Shown one piece after another: positions 48,470-61,300 of a stretch of 64,000 nucleotides of DNA; positions within the stretch are counted from its first letter, which is position 1, and the number at the start of each line of letters is the position of its first letter. Location of the stretch: positions 1 through 64,000 of the forward strand of contig JADANN010000194.1 in the NCBI GenBank assembly GCA_018806985.1, read 5' to 3'. The position numbers and the translations under genes are program-made. Origin of the DNA: Angiostrongylus vasorum. Its lineage: Eukaryota > Nematoda > Chromadorea > Rhabditida > Metastrongylidae. The notes below the pieces were generated by a model. That model made no database searches. It was given only the letters and a program-made list of their open reading frames with translations, and was not told the origin of the DNA.

Positions 48470-48755
48470 CGGGGGAGCGTGTAAAGCAGTGGTCGGAGCC
48501 CCGTGCAATACACATGGGATTGGTGTCCCTGCTCTCCAGGCTCACCAAGCCTTCCATCCTTCCAGGGTCGGTAAATTGGTACCAGACTTGTCTAGAGGAT
48601 AGCAGCATTGGCTCGATATATCGGTAGGCCACCGCGAGTCATTATAACGGCCAGATATGCATTCAATCACCTCCGACGATGCTTAGTGAAGCAGAGTGCA
48701 TGGTGCGTCCCACGGAGATTGATCAACCCAGAGAGCTTCATCCCTTTTTTTAGCC
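48470..48755 (+). repeat. SINE-A copy
   Basis: Head GTAAAGCAGTGGTCGGAGCC, B-box-like GGGATTGGTGTCC, core CTCACCAAGCCTTCCATCC and GGTAAATTGGTACCAGACTT, distal CATTCAATCACCTCCGACGA, and GATTGATCAACCCAGAGAGC then CTTCATCCC. Confidence 0.85.
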
Positions 48756-48892
48756 TTTTAATCACAAACGAGGAAATAATACGTTTATAAGAAACATCAA
48801 TAAGAATCAGTCTCTGAACAGTACAATCCATCCCAGAAAGGAAACAACTCCCTTTAAAAAATGACAAAATTTGAAAGGCAAAATCAACATAG

Positions 48893-48898
48893 TTTATT
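48893..48898 (-). promoter_or_regulatory. Candidate poly(A) signal of the copine gene
   Basis: AATAAA on the minus strand, about 465 bases after the copine stop codon at 49363-49365. No closer canonical signal was noticed, so the 3' UTR may be long for a nematode. Confidence 0.4.
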
Positions 48899-49362
48899 CA
48901 GTTGCTGTTGTAATTTACAATGGTAACAATAAGTTAAAAAAATTTTACACAGGCCCGCACTTCGAAAGGGCAGAAAACGAGCTTAATCGAGAACAAGCTT
49001 AAAACTATCACAAAAGCGAGCAGGCTCACCGAAATAGCGGGAATTTAACAAAACTCCAAATATCCTAAAGGAAAAAAGTGGGCTCGCGACGAAATGCGTC
49101 ACGTACCGCGCCGAATTTCCCACCATTAAATGGGTGTCTTCTTGCTGAAGATGGCTGTAGTGGTGGGAGAATTCGGACCCGATCGAGAGGCGTTCGACTA
49201 TCCGGCATCGGCGCCAGCGGGCACCAATGCACTGTGTCCCTACGGAAGTCGCCAAAATCAGTAGCTGATTTTGTCACCAGCTTCAAAGTCATCGCCCAAA
49301 TGTGGCACGACTCTGTGCTAGCGTTACAGTAGTCGTTCGACCGATCGAGTTTTTTTATCTGC

Positions 49363-52300
49363 TTATCCTCTTCGACTGTGCTTTAACAGCCCGAGCTCCT
49401 TGATTGCTTTGTATTGATCCGGAATTTCCATGAGAGCGTTTAATGCAAATGATGCTTCTGCATTTGGTGCGTTGAACATTACCTAAATATTTTTACATTT
49501 TATTAAAAGCGTAGCAATAGATCAAAAATCTTTCCGAAAACATATTGTCACGTTTCCAAAAATTGGCACTTTTCATGCTAAATTAAACCTGGGAAAACAC
49601 CGCGAAAATTGACATTCTGAGTTTTTTGAAAGGTGTTTCATGGAAATCAGTAGAATCTCATGACAAGAAATAGTGTAAGTACCACTCAGCAAATTCTCCT
49701 CGTTGTAGCCTTTCGTAAGAACTAAAGACTGGAATTTTATCACTATGAATCTTATCATCTGTGCTGAAGACTTATGTTTGAACAGCTTGATAAATACTGG
49801 AACCTTATGGAAATCAACAAAGTGAAAATTGTCGAATAATCGTTTTGGAATGTTTTCGTCGAAGCGTCCCATCATATTCCATGGTCCGTCACCAACGCCC
49901 ACCCTACAAAATTCAGATGATTATTTCGGTTAGGATTACAATATCCTTAAATGAACCAGTGTAGAACTTCTTATTTAGTACATATTATTTTATTATGACA
50001 TGGTATTGTGTGGAATACAACCACACTGATTCTGAGATATTTGCAAAACTCAGAGTCCAGGCCAGATTCGAACCCACGTTACCCACTACACCGATTGAGG
50101 CTGCTCGAATCTGGCCTAACGCCTGAGTTCTGCAAATATCTTAGTGGTTTTAAACGAGAGCCCTTGAAACACATATAAAGCTCAAAGATTTACATCTTCA
50201 GATTCTATTTGTAAAAATTCCTATTTTTTTCCTCAAGAACATTTTTAAGGTGTATTCAGCGATTGAGCTTTTTGTTTTTCGAAAGCTTTCGAAGTTCTCC
50301 AGCGGTTGTCATATTCTTAACATTTCTGAAACTCACATAATAATGCTGAGTGGATAGTGTGAAGCAGCCGCGATGGCCTTCTGATTTATTTTCTCGTTCG
50401 TCACTTGACCATCGGCGACGATCACCAAGATGTGGTAGGAATGCTTCTCCTTACAAATGTCCACCGCTCTTTCTGGAGTATATGAACAAAGTGCCATGAT
50501 AGCTCAATGGATAAATCCATGTGTTCTAATTTTATATGGAAAAATTTTCATTTTTTCGTAGCCTTTACGTCGAACCAGAAAATTTGGAAGGGTTTCGAAA
50601 CATCAGAAAAATTTTTTTACAACAATACTTGCATGAATACTTCGATGACCCGTCTTCACTGGTTGTGCTGGCCCCTAGCATAATCTTCATTTTTTCTGAC
50701 TTTTGTTGGGTTGGTTGTTGATTGTGGTTCTCTGGAGTCCCGAGGTCAGCCAGGCCAAAGTCTGCCCCAGGAAGATCACCACCACAGGAAGTCGCCGTCT
50801 TCGTGGATCAGAGAGATTCGCCACCACGCGACTACTTTGACACCAGGACGCTGGTGGATCGTGATATTGGTTTACTCTTAGCTGGGCTTCCTGATGGAAA
50901 CGCCGGACTCCTTCTCAGCTTGGGATAACCTACCAGGGGGATGAATCCCTCGCTGTACATCGCGGCGGTAAACCGTTGGGAGGTTTTTAAAACAATGCTA
51001 CGATCATGTCGTATTGTGTATTTCATACGTTAGATTGAGTGAATTTATGAATTTCTAGGCTTTCTCTTGTAGGAAACAAAAACAGGAAACGTTTCTATTC
51101 TATCTTTTTTTGAAGTTCTTCCACAAAGTGATAGGATTTCTGTCCTCATTTTGTGAGTTCGGAGAAAGAGAGATATTTCTTGAAGGGGCGAAAAAGTGGA
51201 AATGCGATCTCAACTGTACAAAATGTCTCACCTATCAATGGAACGAAGTTTGTTGGTCCGCTCATCATCACTTTTGGTGTGACTTCGTTGTAGATTTTCA
51301 ACACCTCTAAAAAGTGAATAACTTGAAGTTACGAAAATTTTTTAATATCCAAGTGTTTTTTTAAAAATCTTGTCAAAAATGTCAATCAATAGAAAAGTGC
51401 TGAGCTGGTAACGTGCATCGAACGTCATCTTTTATTGAAAAGAGCTAACCTTCAAAACCGTTACAGTCTTTATCTAGGTTGTAACGATCAGCAATGTTGA
51501 ATATTCCTTTGTCAGTGAACTCCTCATCACCAAATCCATAAGCGGGTATCATCCCGTCAGCATCGAATGACGAAAGTGTCTTGCCGACAATTTCAATCAC
51601 CTGACTCATTCAAAGTAGAGTTTTGCTTCTGTTTGCTTTTTTTTCCAATCATTTGCCACATAAAGTTTATTCTGAGGCATCGAATTCATGGTGCTGACCA
51701 GAACTATTGAGAATTTTCGCGATAATCCTTTCTGCATTCTACCAGCTGGTAAATAGGGTAGTGCTCAAACAACCACCAGTTTTCATGCTACAGAGCTAAT
51801 GAGAGGTGTTAGTGGCTTTTGAATGGAGAACCAAGCGGCTGTTCAAATTTTCATTGCTTATGGCCTTAGGATATTAAACCAGGAAAGTTTGCAATTATCA
51901 GTACATCGGCTTTTTCATCGTAGTCTACAAAGTTGTTCACTGCGTCCACCACACCAACCGAGACCAATGGCTGACAGAAAGACAAAGCAAGGTCTGTATG
52001 GTGCAGTGGATAACCCATGAGTCTCGGAAAGGGGTAATCGCGCGTTCGATGTCCAACTCAGGTTCGAGTTTTGCTCGCGTCTCAGTGTTCTTATGATTGA
52101 ATGTTACTCAATGCGCTCCCATGGTAAATGAATAGGCAGTAGACAGAAGTTAACACATTCTGCATTATTTATTCGGAAATTGAACCGACGTAGGAGCACG
52201 GTAAGCCGACGTAGCTTACAATTGTACAAATTTTGGTTAAACTTATACAGCTTTAGTTTACATTTATACACCTTTGGAAGACAAAAAAGAGATCACAAAC

Positions 52301-55300
52301 CTTTAAACTGGGAAAAGTGAGCTATAGGGAGATGCTTATCAGAGTGTCAAGGAACAACTGACAAGTATAAAGGATACCCCTTTTTCCGTGTCAACATTAT
52401 ACAATAGTTCCACTTAGACGTTGTGCTTTCACTTAAGCACCGGAAACATGAACGTAATTGTTCAAAGTGAAGCAGAATTTTAGTCTTGATTGCTTAAAAG
52501 TCCATCTCTTTTATTGAAGTACAAAAACACTGGAGAGCAGCTGTAGCGCAAAGGTCAAAGATGCCCCTACAGTCCATATCTGGCCGTTTGTTCGATTCCA
52601 TACATAGGCCTAACCCATGCCTTCTATCACTCAGAAATGGGAAAACTGGTAGCGGACTTGTAGGGAAGGGATAAAAACACTGATGTGATACATCAGTGAG
52701 TCAAGTGAAGTCATTGTATAAGCCACCTATGCATTCATTTACCTCTACAATATTCATTGGAGTCGAAATGCTGGCGTATCCCCAAAGGACTGACCAATGT
52801 AGAACTCTTTATCCTTTATCACTTTCCACAAAGATGCTTGTAATTTCTACCTGTTGGTACGGATTCAACTCGCCACTCGGATCTAAGTAATGCAGTGTAC
52901 GACCGTCAAACGTTCGCTCTCCTTGATAACAGTTGGACTTTGTGTAGTCAATGCCAAAGATAAGGTTGGAATATTCGAGGCCTGCCTGAAAGATTGTATA
53001 ACTTCAGAATTGCTGCGGCAATTCACCGCTTCAATTGATTTTTTAAAAAATTGGAAGGCTCTAATTATTTTGTATTTTTAATGAGTTTTTTTTTCAAACC
53101 AACTTCTATTTAACCTCGGCAGAAGAGTAAATAATTTATTGGCTACACGACGTTACTATAAAAAAAATCTTTTATCGTCATTAGCATTTCTGCGCCATCG
53201 CGTTCTTCAGAGCCGCTGCGATTAGAGTTGGGTCTGCAGAGCCTTTACTCATTGGATAACTACCGTTTATTAAGTGTATTCCACAAGCTCGAAGGTTATC
53301 CCGTCGTTCATACCGAGGACTTTGAGTAAGGCGTAAGCAGTTCAGCAAGCAGGATTCCGACAGATATTCTGCTTCCTGGACCACACCCAAACCAACTTCC
53401 AGGCTATAGAAGTCTGCTTGGTATACCACCTCTTCCTTTTCCTAACCTTTATCCACTACGAGAAAGCGTTTGGCATTGTTGAATTGAACGCAATCTTATC
53501 AGCGCTCGTCGACCAGTGACAGACCCCACTCTGTTCGAGAACTATGGCTGACTATTATTGAAATTGCATCACGAAAATACGGATTTTCTACCGACACTTT
53601 ACTATCCCACCAAGGAAAGGAGCCTGAGAAGGTAACAACACTATCTCGTCATATATGTTTACTGTCACACTGCAATGAGTAATGTTGTTGGACTAGGACC
53701 CTAAGGGACTACCCATTAATAGTAAACTCCTGTTAAATCTTCGCCTCATTTATGACATCATCTTTTCGATCAGTACAAGTGAAGCGGAGATGGTCTCCAA
53801 AATCAATCCATATATATACCTTGCGCATTCATTGAACATGGAGAACAACATGAGTGAGAAATACGCAAAAGAAAGAGGGCAACATAGGCTGCGTTGACGG
53901 CTCGCATGGAAGCTGATTTCGATTCAACGGTACTGTCAGCGATATGTTATGCAACAGAGAATTGGATTGATATCTATCCTATCTTTGAGATTCAAGAGGA
54001 TATATATCGGCAGCGAAGCACAGATGACCTGGACAAATAAGAACAGTAGACAACGACTGGAAGAAAAGAACTGTGAAGTGGACTCTACGAGGATGCAAAA
54101 GTCCTGCGAGACGATCACATGATGTATCGAGGCGTTCGTAGTTCACCCCAACCATCTGTGTTCGCTGTTGGAAACGATTTATGGATCACCATATGAGGCG
54201 TGAGAACTTGACCAAATTCGAAGCAGACCAACACCAGAGACAGCTTCGCAAGAAATACAGGATTGATTTGCTAAGAACCAGTTTGCTCATGAATGCGGGC
54301 ACGTAAGTATACAAGTAAGTCAGCTTTGGAGAAGGCATATAACTTCACTTTTCTAGTAATAGTAATAGATTTTTTAGGTTGCCATAATCAACCTTTGTCT
54401 ACTCTCACTCCCTGGAATGTCTCTATGGCTTAGTTTCAAATGAAGTGAAAACAGTATTTTGAATTTATGACTCTTTAAAATTCTCTGTGCCAATAGTTTT
54501 ATAACACTATCACTCACATGCTTAATAGCGCGAATGATATCCTGAAGAGTTTTGAAATGTGGAATATTGTGCGGACTGCCCATAGCCAATGCTTGTAGAA
54601 GACTGTTTCGTCGCATAGGAGCGCTACAACAACAGTAACAGTAGCAATATTTCGACATATAATTGGCCCAAGGTTTAAATAATCCGAAATATTTGTTTAA
54701 TGGATGTTGTTGTAATGAATACTGAACACAATTCAACTAATGTGTCCTACTGTACCGTCATACCTTAAGCAATTTTAGTCAGTCGAGTTTTAATCTGAAC
54801 TTGACTGACTTTTAGAAACGCCAAAAAACACTACATCTCGAAAAGTACAGTACTGACAAAGAAGGCGCTTCGTTACGTTTCAATTCACGATGACGATGTT
54901 CACGTTCCTTCTTCATCGGTTTCTTAATAATTGACGGCTTCTGAAACGCTGGTTCTATGGTCATTGACATATTCAGGTCGAGACTATGATCGATCATCTC
55001 CATCGTTTTCTCAGTAACCTCCGAAGCAAAGCTGACCCTAAATTCAGCAACATAAAGCATAACGGTTCAAACTGAGGAATTACCATCGATTGGAGAAAAT
55101 ACTCTAAAAGCGGTTCGTCACTCAAGCATACGACTACTTATTTTATTTCGTCTTGTTTTATTTTATCTTATTTTATTTGATCTGCCTTCACGGCGACTCT
55201 GCGGGTACCAGCACTTCTCACATCCGATTCGTTTCCTTGCATCCACTCTCCACGAAGATTTTCCAACTTTAACGTGTGGCTTCGGTTGCTGCTTGAGGAT

Positions 55301-58300
55301 TTTCATTTCATCTTGAATGTCGTAGAATGCTGGTCGAGCAATTCTCCCTGGAGTCCTGAGATAGTCAGGCTGAAGCGTTCCCAATTGGATTGAAGAGAGT
55401 GATTTTTTTCCCAGAGAAGGCCGGTACCAATTTCCCGACCGCGGAAGGATGAGAGGCTTGGTGGGCCCCGAGCGGAATCGAACTAGCCGCCATGCTCGTG
55501 TTGACGGAGATCACTACTACTGTGTTGTCCGCCCCATCATTGTAGACTGATAACCATTGATATAATAGTTACCCGCAACTACCTCTTAACATTGTAGATT
55601 ACTGATTTCTACTAATATTAAACACTGCGCAAATCGTGTAATCTACAAGTGCTCTGAAGTGTTTCCGTTTGGCGACCTGAAATCCAATGCATTATTGTTT
55701 ATAGAAAATGTTCGTATGAAAATTGTACTACCTGCATCATAGCTTTTTTGTGAAGCAATAACATTTTGCGAACATTCGCAAATTAATCAGTTTTGAGCAA
55801 TATATACATTTTCTACTGAAGAGCAAAACATTATTTCGTAGTGGAAGTGACGTTTCATAACAAATCACTGTAATTGTTTGGAATAGAAATATCAATTTCT
55901 GTGCCATTTGTCTGTGCTCGCGACATGGACCACTACGTTAAAGACGTACTTATTGACAACGACTACGAAACCTTTGATATATACTCTTTATGGTTATGTG
56001 GTCGAGCCGGATCAGAGCACAGGTAGGACCAAGAATTTTCGAGAACAAAAAGTAAAAGTTGCAAAATCGTACCGCTTTTCTTCTTTCTTGCGTTCTTCTG
56101 TCTCGCCCACAACCGTCTCGTCGACGCGCAGGTGCACCTTTTCCAGAACCTGTTCGACGTGTATCATCGATTCTGATACCGACTCTGTATGTAGTAAAAC
56201 GGATGAAGTCTCGCGCGAAGGACGCTTTACGACGCCCTCTACTTCCACCTCCACCATACGCGCACTCATTGACAACTGCTCTGTATTAACCGATTCATCG
56301 CGCGAGGCCTGCATGTCGACATACAAACCTGAATCCTTGCACGACTCTGAACCTACAAATGTCGTCAGAATATCTGTCGGTTGTTTCTGATAGCTGTAGT
56401 TCAGATGGAATATGGTTTCTTCACTACATTTGGATACGAGTCCTATAGGTTCACCAATACTCGCCATGGATCTAGTAGCTGTTACGTCTTCTACGGCAAC
56501 TCTCCTACACAGCACGTCTTTATAAGCCGTAAGCGAAACATCTTTGGCTGCTTGACAATTGAGTGCTGCTCCGCCTCCATATCTCTGTTCCTTCAAGATT
56601 GACTCTTCGAACGCACTACTTGACTCCTTGTGAAGTGCATAAATTGCAGCGATGACATTTTCACCAGCTTCTTTAAAGCTGCGCAAAATCGGTTTTGCAG
56701 TATTTGATGCAGTTTTTGTAACCAAAGACGATTCTTCTGAAGAACGGCCACAATCGAATACAAACGCGCAACCAACAATTTCTTCTGACGCTGCCCTCAA
56801 CGACATGTCAACAGTTTCTTCTCTCTTGATCACCTTCTTAATTTCAGAGACACCTTTATCCTCTAACGTCGTGAAGTGAGAAGTGATAGCGATATGATTC
56901 TCTTCAGAGTAGCCAGTATTCACTTCCACAGCACCTCCGTAAGCAGCCACTCCCCTGACGTTTTCTACTTCATGCTGATTAATTTCACGGCGAAGATAGA
57001 CATTTACTAATTCTTCCACAAAGGTAGATTCGTAGATGGACATGGTGACTGGTTCACCTAGTCTTTGTGTATCCTTCTTCGTTGATAATCCTTCAAATTG
57101 GGAGCTTTTTTGCAACTGACAAGTGACAGCGATAGCGGAATCCTTAGTAGCGCATGCGAACACCTCCACAGGTTCTCTCTCATTGCGAAGAAGCTTACAG
57201 AATGTGACATCTAAAAGTTCTATTCGTTTCTTTGTCCAATCGGCGTTAACCAGTACCGTTTCTTGACCAGCATGAGCAGTAGAAAGTAGGAATTTGCCGC
57301 CCTCTCTAGGAATAAGGAATGTCTCTGAAATGGACACTGTACTCTCATCGCGTTCATAAGATAAATTAGCACTTTCAGAAACAAGCTGAGATTCGCGCAT
57401 TTTTTTCATTACGCCTTGAATACTATTAGCCGCCTCCTTCATCTCTTTAAATGATTGGGCATCACCTAATCGATTGAGGCTGAAAATACCAGAAGTTGAT
57501 GCTTCCTTGGAACATTGGCAAATGAGAATAGGATTTTCGACAGTGTTTCGATCACTGATAACGATCAAAGCATCTAATTCGAATGTTTCTACGCTTTGAA
57601 GCGCTGGTTCAACGATGGCGAGTGATTCTCCTGAAGCTTTGCATGATAGAGTGGTCGGTGCAACTGTGAATGAAGTGAATTTAGTAGAAGCTGTGCCTTC
57701 TTTGCTGTCCTTTTTGTGTAATTGAAGTATGATGTTTTCTACGACATCACTTATTTCACTAACTCGCACTTTTGTATGTTCACCAGTATGGGACTTCTTA
57801 AGAACAATTTCTCTTATCTCGTGGCTTTCAGGCCTATTCCAAACCTCATTAACCGTTCGACTTTCAAAGCTCGAGGCGTAGGTCGACAGAGAAGTTCCAG
57901 GCGCTTTATTTGCAACAAACACGATTTTTTCGGCGTGCACGAGTGCTAAACGTGTGGCAGCAACCAGTGTGCCATCGGAATCAGATGAGCACTCACGGCT
58001 ATACTTGGTGTTTAATGATACTGCGCCACCTTTCCTCTTCTCTTTAACGGTTTTCTCAATTTCCTCCTTATCTGCACCGCGCCTGCAAGTACAATTCATC
58101 ACTTCATAGTTATCTCCAGCTTCCTTGAAAGTAGCCGAGCCCGACGTAGTGTTAGGAGCAGCCAGTTTCTTAGAAATTGTGTATTGGGATGCTTGCCGAG
58201 TCCACTGCCTATCAACAACACGTGTTTCAGACGTGCTTGCCAACGTGGAAAGTTTAGCTGGGGTCACGCCGTTTCCTATAACTACCACTTTAGAAGCAGA

Positions 58301-61300
58301 TAAATCAGTTGATCTTGGACAAAGTAGTGTGCCCGCCATTGCAGAAGAGGCAGTACTTGAGGCTTTAGTGGAAAAAGTTGTGGCTCCTCCGTATCGCTTC
58401 TCATTGATTAATATCGCTTCACGAAGTAATGCATTAATACGTCGAAGGTTCGCTGTCGAAATCACTGATATTTCCGTAGATTCCATTGCGACGAAAGTTG
58501 TTGCGACACCTCTATTTGGAGCCGCGAAAATCTTTTGAGCAACCTCCATATCTGAAAGGCGACTTAGACCCCTGCTGATATCTAAATGCGCGGTTTGCGA
58601 CGAATATGCATGCAGTTCGATTGGTGCGCTTGTGTTAGCGACAATAATGGTGATGTTTGCGTCATACTCAGTGACAGCTGGTTTGACAACATCAACATCG
58701 ATGGTCCTCGACAGTTCACTGATTGCCTTTGTTTTTAATGCGTGTCTTCCTCCATGCCTTGCAATGAAGATCGTTTGATCTAAATCAAATTTGTCGTTGG
58801 TTTTGTTAAATACTGGATGGATATTTTCTACGAATTCCGCGCTTTCTTCCACTCTCAATTTAGTGCTTTCTGAGCTTTTGGCTACTACTTGCTTCGAGGT
58901 AGAGTAATAGATATCGTCACGTTCCCATGCTCGGTCTATTGTCGTAGTCTCACTAGTGCTAGCCTTTGAAGTTAAATGTTGAGGAGATGTGATATGTGCA
59001 ATCACCACTCTTCTTTCACAATGCATCACAACTTCTCGCACCTTCTGCAATTCTCTGGTGACAGTGAACTCGTGCTCCTCCGAGGCATCGGTTCTCAGCT
59101 GGAATTTCCCTCCGAACCACGGGATCGCGTAGGTCTTCATGATGTTTTCCTTCATTGATTCTTTTTCATATTGTTGATAGACAGTGTGCTTTTCATCACG
59201 ACACTCTCTGACCGTAACCATTGTGTTTGGCCCACGGTTGACATCCTTATAAATTAGTGTGAAAATCTCTTTCTCATCCACTCTGGCATAACATGTGGCG
59301 AGGCTTATCAACACACAGGTAGGTGCAGAAGTTTTAACTGATGCTGGTTCAGTTTTGTTAGTGTCTGTAACAACGAGTGAAGCTACAGCAAATTCTGCTT
59401 CTCTGGTTACATACGGGTTTGATTCAACACTGATATCTTCGGCAGCATCACAGGCAAGTAAAATTCCCTCATGTTTTCGAGGAATTTCCTTCGTCTTATC
59501 AGTAACATAGCGCGCTTCCTTGGTAACGAAGTCGAAATAAGTATTTGCGAATTCATGCAAACTCTCAATGAAACGAGCTTTGTGAGGAATCGAGTCATTC
59601 GCACAAGCTGTGGTAGTTCTTGTGCCTTCCATTTGCATTGTTTTCTCATAGTTAAAGTCCACTGTGATGGCTTCAGTGGTAGCTGCGCTGATTGTTGAAT
59701 TGACTTCTAACCGACTTCGTTGTATTTGCTTATGATGAATAGCTTCCATTTGAACCCTCCGTGTTAATGTTATCGCAGCCATTTTGTCCTCTGTCGTAGG
59801 TGACTTCGTTTGGAGGTAGTAATTGCCTCCAAAATGCTTGTCATTCCATTGGTGGCTTGAATATTCTAGAATTGGCAGTGTTCCGTAGGTAAGTCCCACA
59901 ACGACGGATTCTTCTGCACTTTCCAAGCAAGATAGATGAGCGATCGTGCCTCTATTGCAAACGCTGATCACCTTATCGAAATTCTCGTGTTGAGGTTTAA
60001 CTACCCAACTAGCAGATACCACCTGCTCTTCTTCCTTACTTTCAGAGGTTCCTACTGCAAGAACACAGGTCCTTGGGATAGCCATGGTATATTCGACATC
60101 TTCGTAGAAATTTTGTTTTCTGTTGATTTGCGCAAACGATACGGCATGTTCGTCTCCAGACTGCTCCGTCTCCAATACAGTTTGATGTCCCTTATTTGGT
60201 ATGTGCCATTCACGAGCTATAGCCTCCACACCTCCTTTTGTTCCCAGTAATTCTACCGTTAGACGCGCCGCTTCGTCGGTGCTCTCCATCGTCTTCACCT
60301 TTATGGGTGGAATCATATTCGCTGCAGTGATTTTCTTGCCGACGGTGTATTGCTCTGGCGTCTTCGATATACTATGGCTGCTCCAGACAACGTCGCTCTC
60401 CACTGCATGCGCCTTGATGTAAAGAGGTTGTGCTGAAATGCAGATCTTGTCTTCAAGACATATCTCTCGTATTTGTGTCGGTTTTTTCAAATCAAATTTG
60501 TGTAAGTTAATCACGGCAAAGAATTTGGCATCACCGCATTCCTTCAGTCTCCATGACTCCTTTCTAAACAGTTTTTCGGGAAGCACAGTCTCAGTGATGA
60601 AATTTTCACTTGCTCTTTTGCTAAATGTTGACTCTTCAATACGTTCTTCCATAGAAAACTGTCTAGATATAGTAACAAGCGGAACAACTCGTTGTACGAC
60701 AGCGGTATGTAGTAACTCGTCGGGTAGGATCATGACCTTTGTCAAAGTCTGAACCTCTTCAGATGTCTCGAATGTGGCAAGACTAAACTTTATGTCCAAC
60801 TTTTTTGGCAAAGATACCTCTGTTTCAAGATCTCGCTCGACGCCTTCCCACTTTGACAAGATTTCTACCATTCCATCCCCAACTTCTCGAAGTCGTTCAC
60901 TACTCTTTTCTTTTTATGAAGTGCGCCCTTTTTATCATTACTTCTGAGTTCCTGTCGTTACAACTGTAGTAATCTGCTGTTGTACTAGCAGTGACATCTG
61001 TTGCATGTCTCGTACAGAGGCTCGCTTCTTCTTTTCTACGAATCTTTGGCACTATTTCTACACTCATTGTTGGGAATCGACGATACAACAGCTACAATGG
61101 CCTCACGGCTCTCATCACTAGCAGCTTGAGTGGCAAAAACTTGCCGTAGTGAAGCGGAAATGCTTACGATATGACTACAAATCTCTTTAGACTTGGGTAA
61201 ATTTCGTCGTATCAGGGTGATTCCGCTGTCGCATTCAGCACGACCATATTCTCTGAACGATCCCCAGATACCAAACTCTCTGTTAATTTCATCTACTAGC

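Noticed and set aside
49078..49332. 84-codon plus-strand frame opposite the copine 3' UTR
   Set aside because: No splice signals, no recognisable motif and an arginine-rich composition typical of chance frames; the minus-strand copine stop at 49363 explains the locus.
55908..56390. 160-codon plus-strand frame
   Set aside because: It is the opposite strand of the large copine exon; serine/threonine-rich text is what antisense of that glutamate-rich exon gives.
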